Shown: positions 34,854 to 43,320, numbered from the stretch's first letter. The stretch: 43,977 bases of DNA from an uncultured Granulosicoccaceae bacterium (GCA_938045275.1 CALIMV010000242.1:1-43977), one strand, 5' to 3'. Numbers and translations: made by a program. The notes: generated by a model not told the origin, from the sequence alone.

Positions 34854-35452
34854 GCCAGACGCTCCTCTAACTGCTTGATAGCGGCTGCAGTTGTAACAAT
34901 GTGCGGATACCGAACCAATGAAACTGGATTAACGCCCTCAACATCGAGTACTTGGATGTTCGGAATGTTGCGACAAGACAAATAGACCGCCTGACTGACT
35001 TCATCTAGGAGTACCAACGCTTTACTTACGTTTAGATCTGCAAGCTTGGCTTTCATCGCCTTGGTCTTCGGCTCATCCATTTCCAGCGAATCAACAACAA
35101 TCAACCTGCCATCTGTAGCCGCTTGCGACAGAATTGATCGTAGAGCCGCACGGTACATTTTCTTGTTTACTTTTTGGGTGTAGTCGCGTTTCTTTGCAGC
35201 GAACGTCACACCACCACCGGCCCAGATCGGACTTCTCGATGTGCCTGCTCGCGCACGACCGGTACCTTTCTGACGCCACGGCTTTGCGCCACCGCCGCGC
35301 ACTTCAGAGCGTGTCTTTTGAGCCGCGTTACCAGAACGGCCACCAGCCATATAAGCTGTGACAATTTGGTGCACAAGGCCTTCGTTATAAGTTGCGCCAA
35401 AAACGGTATCAGATACCGCTACGGTGCCGCCACTGTGTGTTTTAAGGTCCAT
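34850..35452 (-). CDS. rplD: 50S ribosomal protein L4
   Basis: The 200-residue protein has the extended tunnel loop GNAAQKTRSEVRGGGAKPWR and QKGTGRARAGTSRSPIWAGG, then a C-terminal Rossmann-like domain. In E. coli free L4 represses its own S10 operon by attenuating transcription and blocking translation at the leader before rpsJ. Here rpsJ is elsewhere, so any L4 control of this unit would act at a leader before rplC. The spacer to rplC (66 nt) holds three TACTTA motifs, with a fourth at the rplC stop. Confidence 0.99.
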   Translation of the reverse strand: MDLKTHSGGTVAVSDTVFGATYNEGLVHQIVTAYMAGGRSGNAAQKTRSEVRGGGAKPWRQKGTGRARAGTSRSPIWAGGGVTFAAKKRDYTQKVNKKMYRAALRSILSQAATDGRLIVVDSLEMDEPKTKAMKAKLADLNVSKALVLLDEVSQAVYLSCRNIPNIQVLDVEGVNPVSLVRYPHIVTTAAAIKQLEERLA

Positions 35453-35518
35453 CGGAATCAGCTCTTACTTATCTACTTACTAGGTTACTTACCACTTGGG
35501 TTAAATTTCTTACAGCAA

Positions 35519-36187
35519 CTACTTACCGCTTGCCTTTGCTACTTTGCTTTTCACTGCAGGCTTGATAACGACGTCGCCACCCTCTGGCCCAGGGACAGCC
35601 CCTTTTATCAGAATGACTTCTTTTTCTGGATCAATTCGAACAACGGTCAGGTTTTGAGTGGTTCGCTTGCGTGCGCCCATATGGCCAGCCATGCGCTTGC
35701 CTTTAAATACGCGACCTGGCGTTTGGTTCTGACCAATAGAGCCCGGTGCTCTGTGCGAAATAGAGTTACCGTGAGTGGCATCTTGCATTTGGAAATTGTG
35801 CCGCTTCACACCGCCGGCAAAGCCTTTACCAATGCTGGTGCCCGTAACATCAACTTTCTGGCCAGCCTCAAATATGCTCAGACCAACTTCGCCACCAACA
35901 ACCATCTCTTCTTCGTTAAATTCAACGCCTTCCAGACGGAATTCGCGCACGGTGCGCCCTGCTTCAACGCCCGCTTTGGCAAAATGACCAATCTGCGATT
36001 TGCTCAGATGCCGTGTTTTTCTAGAACCAGTGGTTATTTGCACAGACTCATAACCATCGGTTTCGACGGTTTTGCGCGCAGTAATGCGATTGGGTTGCAC
36101 ATGGATCACGGTGACTGGCTGAGAAATGCCTGCGTCATCGAATATGCGTGTCATGCCAAGTTTTTGGCCTAGAACACCAAGTGTCAT
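35519..36187 (-). CDS. rplC: 50S ribosomal protein L3
   Basis: The 222-residue protein starts at the ATG at 36187 ([20 protein letters not shown]), with GGAG 6 nt upstream. An ATG five codons earlier would place this Shine-Dalgarno inside the gene. It has [20 protein letters not shown] and the conserved [20 protein letters not shown] loop that reaches the peptidyl-transferase centre, with the glutamine site methylated by PrmB in other bacteria. It is the first gene of the leftward super-operon. rpsJ, its usual upstream neighbour, is 6.8 kb away, so rplC must have its own promoter. Confidence 0.98.
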   Translation of the reverse strand: MTLGVLGQKLGMTRIFDDAGISQPVTVIHVQPNRITARKTVETDGYESVQITTGSRKTRHLSKSQIGHFAKAGVEAGRTVREFRLEGVEFNEEEMVVGGEVGLSIFEAGQKVDVTGTSIGKGFAGGVKRHNFQMQDATHGNSISHRAPGSIGQNQTPGRVFKGKRMAGHMGARKRTTQNLTVVRIDPEKEVILIKGAVPGPEGGDVVIKPAVKSKVAKASGK

Positions 36188-36330
36188 TTTTCTCTCCGTC
36201 ATAGGTGCACGACCAACCGGCCTGAGCTAACAATGGGCTCGCGACCTTAATCGAACACGTGACTGTAACAACCAATAATTTCCCGCCATGTACAAGGCGT
36301 GGCTTTTCTGGTCTGGTTCATATGCTTGCT

Positions 36331-36354
36331 GGTTTTCTGGCCTTTGCCAAAACC
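36331..36354 (-). promoter_or_regulatory. Second leader hairpin of rplC
   Basis: On the coding strand GGTTTTGGC and GCC-AG-AAAACC pair with a 2-nt bulge around a small AAAG loop. The hairpin lies about 10 nt downstream of the larger terminator-like hairpin and about 145 nt before the rplC ATG. Adjacent hairpins of this kind form the L4-responsive part of the E. coli S10 leader; similarity of sequence was not tested. Confidence 0.45.
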
Positions 36355-36364
36355 TATCAAACAC

Positions 36365-36419
36365 AAAAACCGGCAGATCGAGTTGGAGCGTGTCGCTCTA
36401 ACTGCGAACCCCGGTTTTT
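36365..36419 (-). terminator. Terminator-like nested hairpin (possible attenuator) in the rplC leader
   Basis: The outer 9-bp stem AAAAACCGG/CCGGTTTTT (36411-36419 with 36365-36373) encloses a 10-bp inner stem AGTTAGAGCG-ACA-CGCTCCAACT with one A-C mismatch (36381-36403). On the minus strand the outer stem closes with CCGGTTTTTGTG, a U-rich release sequence. It would lie about 40-95 nt after the predicted transcription start and 178 nt before rplC, a position fit for attenuation. Confidence 0.6.
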
Positions 36420-36466
36420 AGGAAATATTGCCGCTCACCTGATGCTTTGGTAAGCGGTAGCCGACA

Positions 36467-36475
36467 AGTATAACA
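36467..36475 (-). promoter_or_regulatory. Candidate extended -10 promoter for the rplC super-operon
   Basis: On the minus strand TGTTATACT matches TGn plus TATAAT at five of six bases (-10 hexamer 36467-36472). The -35 at 17-nt spacing (TAGCAA) is weak, as extended -10 promoters allow. It gives a leader of about 270 nt before rplC. Confidence 0.45.
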
Positions 36476-36679
36476 GGGAAGAATGGCAATTGCTACACTT
36501 TGTAATTTAAATATAACCTTCCATCTGGCAAGTCATTTGTGCCGCAACGCTATCTAGTTGCCGTATAGCAAAGCTATTCGCTATTATTTTCATCAATTGC
36601 CATCGCAATGGGACAGATAAATCAACGTATCAAAGCGATTGCTAAAGCCCGGCTGACGTTTTTATGCGAATTTTAATGC

Positions 36680-38185
36680 TTAATCGCTAACCCGCTGAGG
36701 CTTTGCCAGCACCCCACGTAAAAACATTGGCGCTACAAAACCGAGCACCGCAGCTATCCAGAATCCAATCGCTATAGGCGATGAGAACAAATACAACGCG
36801 TCGCCATCGGACAGCACCATTGCACGACGTAGTGCATCTTCCATGTGACCGCCAAGCAAAATGCCGAGAATAACCGGGACAGTAGGTACATCAAGCTTAC
36901 GTAGCACATAACCGAGCGCACCAAACGCGACCATGAGGAGCAAATCGAAATAGCTGCCAGATAGAGAATAGATGCCGACAAACGAAATCATCGTGACGCC
37001 AGGCAATAATATCCAGGCTGGCACCATCAATATCCGCACAAAAAACTTGACCAACGGCACATTCATAAGCAGCAACACGACATTGGCAATAAGCAAGGAT
37101 GCGATTAGCCCCCACACCACCTCTGGCCTGTCAGTGAATAGGGTCGGTCCGGGGGTGATGTTCAGCGTCATCAGCAAAGCCAGTAAAACAGCCGTCGTTC
37201 CGGAACCAGGCACACCAAGCGTCAGCATTGGCACCAGCGCCCCACCAGCCGCTGCATTATTTCCCGACTCTGGCGCCGCAACCCCTTTGGCCACACCGGT
37301 ACCAAACCCACCTTCTTTACCGGCAATGGATTTCTCACTCATATAAGCCAGAAAACTGCCCAATGAGGCACCGGCACCTGGCAGGATGCCAGCAACAAAG
37401 CCAAGCAGGCTTGCACGCAGCATGGTCCATTTAACCAGCCAGATATCGCGCCAAGGCACCACCACCTTTTCAAGCTTTACACCGATAGATGAATTTTTTC
37501 CGTGCCCTTCGATAAAAAAGAACACTTCTGCAATAGCAAACAATCCGACAATCGCGACGAGAAAATCGATACCGTCAGCCAAATGCATATTGCCGCCGGT
37601 AAGCCGGGGTAAACCCGAGTTGTCATCCACGCCAATCATCGCGATGCCCAACCCAAGACACGAGGCAATGGCGGCTTTCGCCTGATTGTTTGATGCCACA
37701 CCACCGAGCGTGCAAAACGCTAACAAATACAAAGCAAAGTATTCAGCCGGTCCAAACAAGTAAGCGACTTGTGCAAGCCACGGTGCCATTATCAATAAAC
37801 CAATCGTTGCCAGAAACGCACCGACAAAAGAAGCAACACCTGACAAAACCAATGCATCTCCAGCACGACCTTGTTTGGCCATTGGATAGCCATCAAGGGT
37901 GGTCATTAGCGCAGGCTCATCGCCGGGGATGTTTAATAGTATGGAACTGATACGACCACCATACATTGCGCCGTAATACACGCTGGTCATCAACACTAAC
38001 GCTGAGGTTGCATCCAGCCCTAGCGTGAACGTTATCGGAATAAGAATGGCCACACCGTTTGACGGACCCAAACCTGGCAGCGCGCCTATGATGGTTCCCA
38101 GGAAACAGCCTACAACTGCCAGCATCAAGGTATAGGGAGACAAGGCAATGGAAAAACCCAGCGCCAAATTGGACATGATATCCAT
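36680..38185 (-). CDS. tctA: Tripartite tricarboxylate transporter, large membrane subunit TctA
   Basis: The 501-residue inner-membrane protein has about eleven or twelve helices and the family signature GALPGLGPSNG at residues 34-44, with a second, inverted-repeat version GILPGAGASLGSFLAY in the middle. It uses an ion gradient to import carboxylates delivered by TctC. AGGA lies 6 nt before the ATG. It is the last gene of tctCBA, 62 nt after tctB. Family members carry citrate, glutarate, terephthalate or aconitate, so the cargo is open. It lies directly upstream of the rplC promoter region. Confidence 0.95.
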   Translation of the reverse strand: MDIMSNLALGFSIALSPYTLMLAVVGCFLGTIIGALPGLGPSNGVAILIPITFTLGLDATSALVLMTSVYYGAMYGGRISSILLNIPGDEPALMTTLDGYPMAKQGRAGDALVLSGVASFVGAFLATIGLLIMAPWLAQVAYLFGPAEYFALYLLAFCTLGGVASNNQAKAAIASCLGLGIAMIGVDDNSGLPRLTGGNMHLADGIDFLVAIVGLFAIAEVFFFIEGHGKNSSIGVKLEKVVVPWRDIWLVKWTMLRASLLGFVAGILPGAGASLGSFLAYMSEKSIAGKEGGFGTGVAKGVAAPESGNNAAAGGALVPMLTLGVPGSGTTAVLLALLMTLNITPGPTLFTDRPEVVWGLIASLLIANVVLLLMNVPLVKFFVRILMVPAWILLPGVTMISFVGIYSLSGSYFDLLLMVAFGALGYVLRKLDVPTVPVILGILLGGHMEDALRRAMVLSDGDALYLFSSPIAIGFWIAAVLGFVAPMFLRGVLAKPQRVSD

Positions 38186-38247
38186 CTAAATTCCTAAGTG
38201 TCTAATTTCAATTTAAGCGCCCAAACCAATCGAACAATGGAAGCAGG

Positions 38248-38688
38248 TTATGCGAACAACCCTTTGGGAAATGGTACTAAGCCAAGCTTTAACGCGTACT
38301 TGAATAGCACGAACAGGCCAATCGACAACCCTGCACCGGTGAATACCGCTGGAATCGCTCGCGGGGAAATCTGATAGCTCAATATAGAAGCTGTAACCGC
38401 TGTAGGTAAAATAAATCCAAACGGTTTCAGTGCATAGGCATAAGCCACCAACACAACTAACGCAATGAATAGAGCACCGAAAGTGCGCACCCCGGGCCAC
38501 TGTGGGCTGGGATCTGGCTTGATAATCATGACCAGGGCACTTATCGCTGCCACCGCACCCACCAACATGGGAAAGGCTTTTGGCCCGACAGGGTCTTGTA
38601 GAAAACTGGTTTGTATCTGAGTGGCGCTTGCAATGTATGCAAGCGCCGTCATCAGAACAACCAGCCCAAATAGCCGGTCACTGGCCAT
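38248..38688 (-). CDS. tctB: Tripartite tricarboxylate transporter, small membrane subunit TctB
   Basis: The 146-residue protein has four hydrophobic helices and the variable TctB pattern: ASDRLFGLVVLMTALAYIAS, then QDPVGPKAFPMLVGAVAAIS, a conserved TctB segment. It ends GLVPFPKGLFA. Its start shares a base with the tctC stop (TAATG at 38686-38690). TctB associates with TctA in the membrane, and its exact role is poorly known. Confidence 0.93.
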   Translation of the reverse strand: MASDRLFGLVVLMTALAYIASATQIQTSFLQDPVGPKAFPMLVGAVAAISALVMIIKPDPSPQWPGVRTFGALFIALVVLVAYAYALKPFGFILPTAVTASILSYQISPRAIPAVFTGAGLSIGLFVLFKYALKLGLVPFPKGLFA

Positions 38689-39668
38689 TACTGAATAACA
38701 CCAATGTCTTTGGATAGTTGACGTACTTCCTCTACAACACCATCGATGTAGCTTTGGAAATCACCGCCTACCTTGGTAAACGGTGCAAGCCCGTTAGCAA
38801 CCATGGCTTCTTTCCATTCATCGCTGTCGGCAACTTTTTGCAACCGCTCAGCCCACATGTTGAATGTTTCATCACTCACACCTTTAGGCACGTACAGTCC
38901 GCGCCAGTTAACCGCTACCACATCAAAGCCCTGCTCCTTGGCTGTTGGGATATCATCAAAACCAGGTACTCGCTCTTCAGTTAATACTGCCAATGCGCGT
39001 ATTTCACCCGCTTTCAAAAAGCCCACAATTTCAGACATATCACCTGTCATTGCTTGAGTGAATCCACCGACAGTTTGGGTGATTGCGTCTGCACCACCAT
39101 CAACACCGATGTATTTCACTTTTGTGATATCGGTAAAGCCTACGCGTTGCAGCAACATTAACGGCTTCAGATGATCAAAACCACCAACGGCAGACCCGCC
39201 TGCAAAGGCAACTGAACTTGGGTCTTCCTTGATTGCATCAAGCATTTCACCCAGGTTCTGAAATGGGCTGTCTTTGGCGACTACAATAACGCCAGGGTCT
39301 GCGCCAATGGCTCCGACAAAACGAACATCAGAGGCAACACGGCCTGCGTACGCATTCTGGGCCAATCGGGTCGACGTAGCAGATGAGGCAGCAACAATAA
39401 GTTCAGCATCGTCATTGCGCTCGGCAACCACATGGTTGAACGCCAAACCACCACCGGCGCCCGCCATGTTTGTTACCTGAATAGGTTTGTCTACAGCACC
39501 AATATCAGACATGATTTTGCCGATAGTGCGGCAGGTGAAATCCCAGCCACCGCCCGGGTTAGCGGGTGCAATACATTCGGCAGCTGTTGCTGTACCCATT
39601 CCGCCGAGCGCACCGATGCTCAGCAGCAAGCTTGCCGCAATTGATTTTTTTAAAGATAATTTCGTCAC
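38688..39668 (-). CDS. tctC: Tripartite tricarboxylate transporter, periplasmic binding subunit TctC
   Basis: I choose the GTG at 39668 (326 residues), preceded by GAGGA at 7 nt, rather than an ATG 13 codons upstream. It gives a clean signal peptide (TKLSLKKSIAASLLLSIGAL, cleavage near TATAA). The mature TctC/Bug-type protein begins ECIAPANPGGGWDFTCRTIG, the motif that grips the ligand carboxylate, and has VNWRGLYVPKGVSDETFNMW in the second lobe. It is the first gene of tctCBA and divergent from the two-component genes over 179 nt. The start choice is fairly secure and the ligand is unknown. Confidence 0.93.
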   Translation of the reverse strand: MTKLSLKKSIAASLLLSIGALGGMGTATAAECIAPANPGGGWDFTCRTIGKIMSDIGAVDKPIQVTNMAGAGGGLAFNHVVAERNDDAELIVAASSATSTRLAQNAYAGRVASDVRFVGAIGADPGVIVVAKDSPFQNLGEMLDAIKEDPSSVAFAGGSAVGGFDHLKPLMLLQRVGFTDITKVKYIGVDGGADAITQTVGGFTQAMTGDMSEIVGFLKAGEIRALAVLTEERVPGFDDIPTAKEQGFDVVAVNWRGLYVPKGVSDETFNMWAERLQKVADSDEWKEAMVANGLAPFTKVGGDFQSYIDGVVEEVRQLSKDIGVIQ

Positions 39669-39740
39669 GAACTGTTCCTCATTCCAAGTGTGATTCAGTA
39701 CCCGCATATCGGGCCTGGCGAAAAATAATCCGCCACCACC

Positions 39741-39760
39741 AGCATACGGCAGTTTATGCT
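39741..39760. promoter_or_regulatory. Inverted repeat in the tctC-tctD divergent region (candidate response-regulator site)
   Basis: AGCATA-N8-TATGCT is a perfect 6+6 bp dyad exactly 20 bp long, midway between the divergent genes. The minus-strand TATGCT at 39741-39746 could serve as a -10 for tctC with TTGTGA about 18 nt upstream, so a bound regulator would touch that promoter. This is motif evidence only. Confidence 0.35.
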
Positions 39761-39847
39761 TATGTCACAAGTTGCCACTCTTGCAATCCTGATGATTCCA
39801 TGGAAGTCTGACATCAACCTGTCATCTCACTCGAGAAGTCGCCATAC

Positions 39848-40513
39848 ATGAGATTTTTACTGGTCGAAGACAATTCAGACTTAGCTTTATCAGTCAGCGA
39901 GCGATTGAAGCTGGATGGCCACGCCGTAGACTGGGCCGCAAGCCTTGAACAAGCGCATATTTGCACGGCTGGAATCGAATACGATTTGATACTACTGGAC
40001 ATTATGCTGCCTGATGGCAACGGTCAGGAGTTTCTTCATGCCCAAAGGCAAACCAATAGCAATATTCCGGTTATTGTGATGACTGCCCAAAATTCGGTAT
40101 CAGACAGAGTCGCATTACTCGATAGCGGCGCCGACGACTATGTCACCAAACCATTCGACTTTGCTGAACTCGAAGCGAGATGTCGCGCGGTATTACGACG
40201 CCGAGGAGGAACAGCGAAAAACTCAATTCACTTTGGCGATATCGTTTTTGACCCGCTTGCCGCAACCATTGTAGTTGGAACGCAAACGCGCAATTTGCGC
40301 AATCGGGAACTGCGATTATTGGAAATACTGCTATCTTCCTCCGAAAGGTTGTTTTCAAAAGCGCATCTGGTCGACAGACTGTTCTCCTATTCAGAAGAGC
40401 CATCAGAGAACGCCATTGAAGTCTATGTTGGCCGGCTCCGTAAGAAACTCGATGGCTCCAATGTACGCATTGAAACTGTGCGTGGTATCGGCTATCGGAT
40501 TCATAGTGGATGA
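39848..40513 (+). CDS. OmpR-family response regulator, TctD-like
   Basis: The 221-residue protein has a receiver domain (1-115) with acidic pocket E8-D9, phospho-acceptor D51 in LILLDIMLPDGNG and the lysine of VTKPFDF, then a winged-helix output domain (about 125-220) ending IEVYVGRLRKKLDGSNVRIE and TVRGIGYRIHSG. It overlaps the kinase gene by 4 nt. By position and family it should control the divergent tctCBA genes in response to an external carboxylate, as TctD does for tricarboxylate uptake in Salmonella. The Shine-Dalgarno is weak. Confidence 0.92.
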   Translation: MRFLLVEDNSDLALSVSERLKLDGHAVDWAASLEQAHICTAGIEYDLILLDIMLPDGNGQEFLHAQRQTNSNIPVIVMTAQNSVSDRVALLDSGADDYVTKPFDFAELEARCRAVLRRRGGTAKNSIHFGDIVFDPLAATIVVGTQTRNLRNRELRLLEILLSSSERLFSKAHLVDRLFSYSEEPSENAIEVYVGRLRKKLDGSNVRIETVRGIGYRIHSG

Positions 40514-41883
40514 ACGAGCATAGTATATCTTCTGGCTCATTAGGCCGGCGATTGCTTGTTCAGCTGTTGTTTGTTGCAGCAATTCTTTCGGCTCTTTTGT
40601 ACCTTGCCGTTCGCGCCGTCGCCAACCAGGCGGCTGAAAGTTCACACGATAATATTTTAGGTGCATCTGCTGCTGCAATAGCGGAACAGTTAGGCACAGA
40701 TGCCGATGGCATCATTATCGACATTCCCTACTCGGCATTTTCGATGCTTGGTGCCATTAGCGACGACCGTGTTTTTTACAGAATTGATATCGACGATGAA
40801 ACAGCCACAGGATATGAAGATTTGCCTCTTCCCAGTTCTATCCCCATCGATTCAAAGCCGCTTTACTATGCCAGCCGTTTTCGTGATACAACAGTTCGAA
40901 TTGCCGCACAAACCCGCGTCATACCGGTGAATACCAAACCGGTGCGTGTGCTCATTATGGTTGCGCAAACACAACGCGGACAAGATGCTATATCAGCAAG
41001 GGTAGCCAATATAGCTGCCGCATTGGGGGTCGGTTTTTTTCTCATCGCTGGCGCAATGAGTTGGTTAGCAACACGCAGTGCAGTCAAACCACTCTATACG
41101 GTGGCGAACGCTATTGGGCGCCGCGGTGCCCACGACTTGCGTCCATTGAAATCACCCGTACCTTCGGAACTTACTCCATTGGTAACATCACTCAATGATT
41201 TTATCGCCCGGCTACGCAGCTCGCTGAATCGTACAGAAACATTTATGGCTGAAGCGGCTCACCATGTAAGAACACCATTGGCAACAGTGCGTACCCAGTC
41301 AGAAATAGCACTGCGCCAGGCAGAAACAGACACCAGTAGAAAAACGCTTCGCAATGTTATCCGAGCTGTAGATGAAAGCTCCAGATCGGCCTCTCAATTG
41401 CTCGATCATGCGATGATCAGTTACCGTTCTGATCAGATGTCGACTGAAAAATTTGACTACACAGCGCTTGTTAAAGAAGTTACTCGCGCATTAAGCGCTA
41501 CCGCCGAATTAAAAGACCTGGTCATCGAGACCAATCTTGAGAAAGATGTGCAGATCGTCGGCGACAGAATATTAATTGAAATCGCCCTACATAACTTGTT
41601 GGACAACGCGATAAAGTATTCCTCTTTCGATAGCAAAATTGAAATTGAGCTGAAAACCGACACGCACGGCATCGCATTTGAAATCAGGGATGAAGGGCGT
41701 GGACTGGATGGCAATAAACCGTGCTCACTGATAGAACGATTCCAACGAGGTAACAACGTGCGCGACATAGTTGGTTCTGGTCTGGGCTTAACCATGGTTG
41801 AAGCAATTGCGATAGCGCACAATGGTACATTTGAACTGAAGCAAAATTCAGGAGCTGGCACATGCGCCACACTGCTACTCTAG
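40510..41883 (+). CDS. Sensor histidine kinase, TctE-like
   Basis: The 457-residue membrane kinase has a first helix near residues 14-37, a periplasmic sensor of about 130 residues, a second helix near 170-188, a HAMP-like segment, then the dimerisation/H-box AEAAHHVRTPLATVRTQSEI with H251 as phospho-acceptor. The ATPase domain follows, with N-box HNLLDNAIKYS, DEGRGLD and GSGLGLTMVEAIAIAHNG. It partners the upstream regulator, and its last 22 nt overlap the start of a periplasmic binding protein gene. That overlap suggests the binding protein helps it sense its ligand. Confidence 0.93.
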   Translation: MNEHSISSGSLGRRLLVQLLFVAAILSALLYLAVRAVANQAAESSHDNILGASAAAIAEQLGTDADGIIIDIPYSAFSMLGAISDDRVFYRIDIDDETATGYEDLPLPSSIPIDSKPLYYASRFRDTTVRIAAQTRVIPVNTKPVRVLIMVAQTQRGQDAISARVANIAAALGVGFFLIAGAMSWLATRSAVKPLYTVANAIGRRGAHDLRPLKSPVPSELTPLVTSLNDFIARLRSSLNRTETFMAEAAHHVRTPLATVRTQSEIALRQAETDTSRKTLRNVIRAVDESSRSASQLLDHAMISYRSDQMSTEKFDYTALVKEVTRALSATAELKDLVIETNLEKDVQIVGDRILIEIALHNLLDNAIKYSSFDSKIEIELKTDTHGIAFEIRDEGRGLDGNKPCSLIERFQRGNNVRDIVGSGLGLTMVEAIAIAHNGTFELKQNSGAGTCATLLL

Positions 41884-42896
41884 CTTGTTTTTTTAGTTTA
41901 TTGATTGCTGTAAGCCCAATACTGGCATTCGATATTGAGGATGAGCGTACGTTCGATGTTCCAAACCCCAGTAGCACCTTACATATTCTCTCCAATACTG
42001 ATCTGGATTATTTCGCGCCATTAATTCATGCGTATCAAGAACAGCAAAGTTCAATCAAGGTCATTTACACGGTAGCTTCGAGTAAGGAGCTGTATAACGC
42101 CATCTACAACGATGCCGCACAATTCGATTTGGTCATATCTTCCGCTATGGATTTGCAAGTAAAGCTGGTCAACGATGGGTTAACAAGTGGTTATCGCTCT
42201 GATCAAACCGACAGCATGCCTGAGTGGGCTAAGTGGCGAAATCATCTTTTTGCGTTCACACAGGAGCCAGCCGTTCTGGTGGCATCCAAAAAAGGCATCG
42301 GAGATTTTCAGGTGCCTGAAAACAGACAAGAACTCATATCTCTGCTTCGCGATAATCCAGAACAGTTCAACGGTAAAATTGGAACTTACGATTTAAGACA
42401 ATCGGGGGCTGGCTACTTGTTTGCTACGCAGGATGCCAGGCAATCAGACGCCTTTTGGCGGTTGGCAGAAGTCATGGGCTCGCTAAACCCGAAACTCTAT
42501 TGTTGCTCCTCAGACATGCTCAATGAAGTGGAAACTGGCGAGATCGCGTTTGCATACAATGTGGTGGGTAGCTATGCATCTGCTAACCTGAATGAAGAAA
42601 GCAACGCTTTCATTGTGCCGTTATCCGACTATACGCACTTCATGTTACGAACCGCGCTCATTCCTGCAGCTGCGAACAATGCGAAACTTGGCGGACAGTT
42701 TATCGATTTTCTCGTTGATAAAAAAGCGCGCTCCCTTATCGAGAATCAAGCCGGTTTACCACCTATCGATGGTGAGGCACTGTCACAACATCAGTATTTT
42801 CGACCAATTAGTCTGGGGCCAGGTCTGCTGGTCTATCTGGACAAAATTAAACGTAAACACTTTTTGGAACAATGGTCGGATGCCATGGTGCGTTAA
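41862..42896 (+). CDS. Periplasmic solute-binding protein coupled to the TctDE-like pair
   Basis: The 344-residue protein has a signal peptide (MRHTATLACFFSLLIAVSPI, cleavage near ILA) and a two-lobe binding-protein fold of the iron/polyamine/phosphoglycerate type. It has SNTDLDYFAPLIHAYQEQQS with an ensuing IKVIYTVASSKELYNAI in lobe 1 and GEIAFAYNVVGSYASANLNE in lobe 2. AGGAG lies 7 nt before the ATG, inside the kinase gene. No permease or ATPase genes follow; a terminator does. So it is more likely a signal-receptor partner of the kinase (compare PgtC in phosphoglycerate sensing) than an importer subunit. This role is inferred from gene order. Confidence 0.88.
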   Translation: MRHTATLACFFSLLIAVSPILAFDIEDERTFDVPNPSSTLHILSNTDLDYFAPLIHAYQEQQSSIKVIYTVASSKELYNAIYNDAAQFDLVISSAMDLQVKLVNDGLTSGYRSDQTDSMPEWAKWRNHLFAFTQEPAVLVASKKGIGDFQVPENRQELISLLRDNPEQFNGKIGTYDLRQSGAGYLFATQDARQSDAFWRLAEVMGSLNPKLYCCSSDMLNEVETGEIAFAYNVVGSYASANLNEESNAFIVPLSDYTHFMLRTALIPAAANNAKLGGQFIDFLVDKKARSLIENQAGLPPIDGEALSQHQYFRPISLGPGLLVYLDKIKRKHFLEQWSDAMVR

Positions 42897-42931
42897 GATC
42901 ATTGCCATTATCAGAACAGAAAACAACCAAC

Positions 42932-42961
42932 AAAAAAGGCCCGCATAAGCGGGCCTTTTTT
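42932..42961. terminator. Bidirectional rho-independent terminator between the binding-protein gene and rpsJ
   Basis: A perfect 13-bp stem AAAAAAGGCCCGC / GCGGGCCTTTTTT with the 4-nt loop ATAA is flanked by A- and T-runs, so it works for both convergent units. It lies 36 nt after the binding-protein stop and 40 nt after the rpsJ stop on the opposite strand. It shows that tuf-rpsJ transcription ends here rather than running on to rplC. Confidence 0.92.
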
Positions 42962-43000
42962 CGTATGTCCAGGGCGACATTAAGCCCTTGGCTATGCGAT

Positions 43001-43315
43001 CTAGTTCAACTTGATCTGAACATCAACACCTGCAGCCAGATCTAACTTCATCAACGCATCAACTGTTTTTTCAGTTGGGTCAACAATGTCCATCAAGCGC
43101 TTGTGCGTGCGCAGCTCGTATTGATCACGAGCGTCTTTGTTCACGTGCGGAGAAATCAGCACCGTAAAGCGCTCTTTCTTGCTCGGCAGTGGAATTGGTC
43201 CCAGCACACGAGCGCCAGTGCGCTTGGCCGTTTCCAAAATTTCCTTGGCTGAACGATCGATCAATCGGTGATCGAATGCTTTCAGGCGTATACGTATTGT
43301 TTGACTGGAGGCCAT
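43001..43315 (-). CDS. rpsJ: 30S ribosomal protein S10 (NusE)
   Basis: The 104-residue protein has [20 protein letters not shown], then [20 protein letters not shown] and [21 protein letters not shown]10 belongs to the 30S head and also acts as NusE in antitermination and transcription-translation coupling. It lies 5 nt downstream of tuf, as expected, but is followed by a terminator and foreign genes instead of rplC. So the S10 operon is split after its first gene. Confidence 0.99.
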   Translation of the reverse strand: MASSQTIRIRLKAFDHRLIDRSAKEILETAKRTGARVLGPIPLPSKKERFTVLISPHVNKDARDQYELRTHKRLMDIVDPTEKTVDALMKLDLAAGVDVQIKLN

Positions 43316-43320
43316 ATCAA

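Larger units (their letters stand above)
36188..36679. other. rplC leader and promoter region downstream of tctA
   Basis: The 492 nt between rplC and the tctA stop contain no gene. They hold the candidate extended -10 (36467-36475), a nested terminator-like hairpin (36365-36419) and a second hairpin (36331-36354), all oriented for the leftward rplC transcript. I found no clear terminator for tctA between 36480 and 36679, so tct transcription could read into the ribosomal operon. Confidence 0.6.

Noticed and set aside
35174-36172. 332-codon open frame on the plus strand opposite rplC and rplD
   Set aside because: It is antisense to two certain ribosomal protein genes, has cysteine/histidine-rich low-plausibility composition and no family motif.
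36203-43000. Mobile element or genomic island
   Set aside because: No transposase, integrase, tRNA end, or flanking direct or inverted repeat was seen. Base and codon use looks like the surroundings by eye, so only a gene-order change can be claimed.
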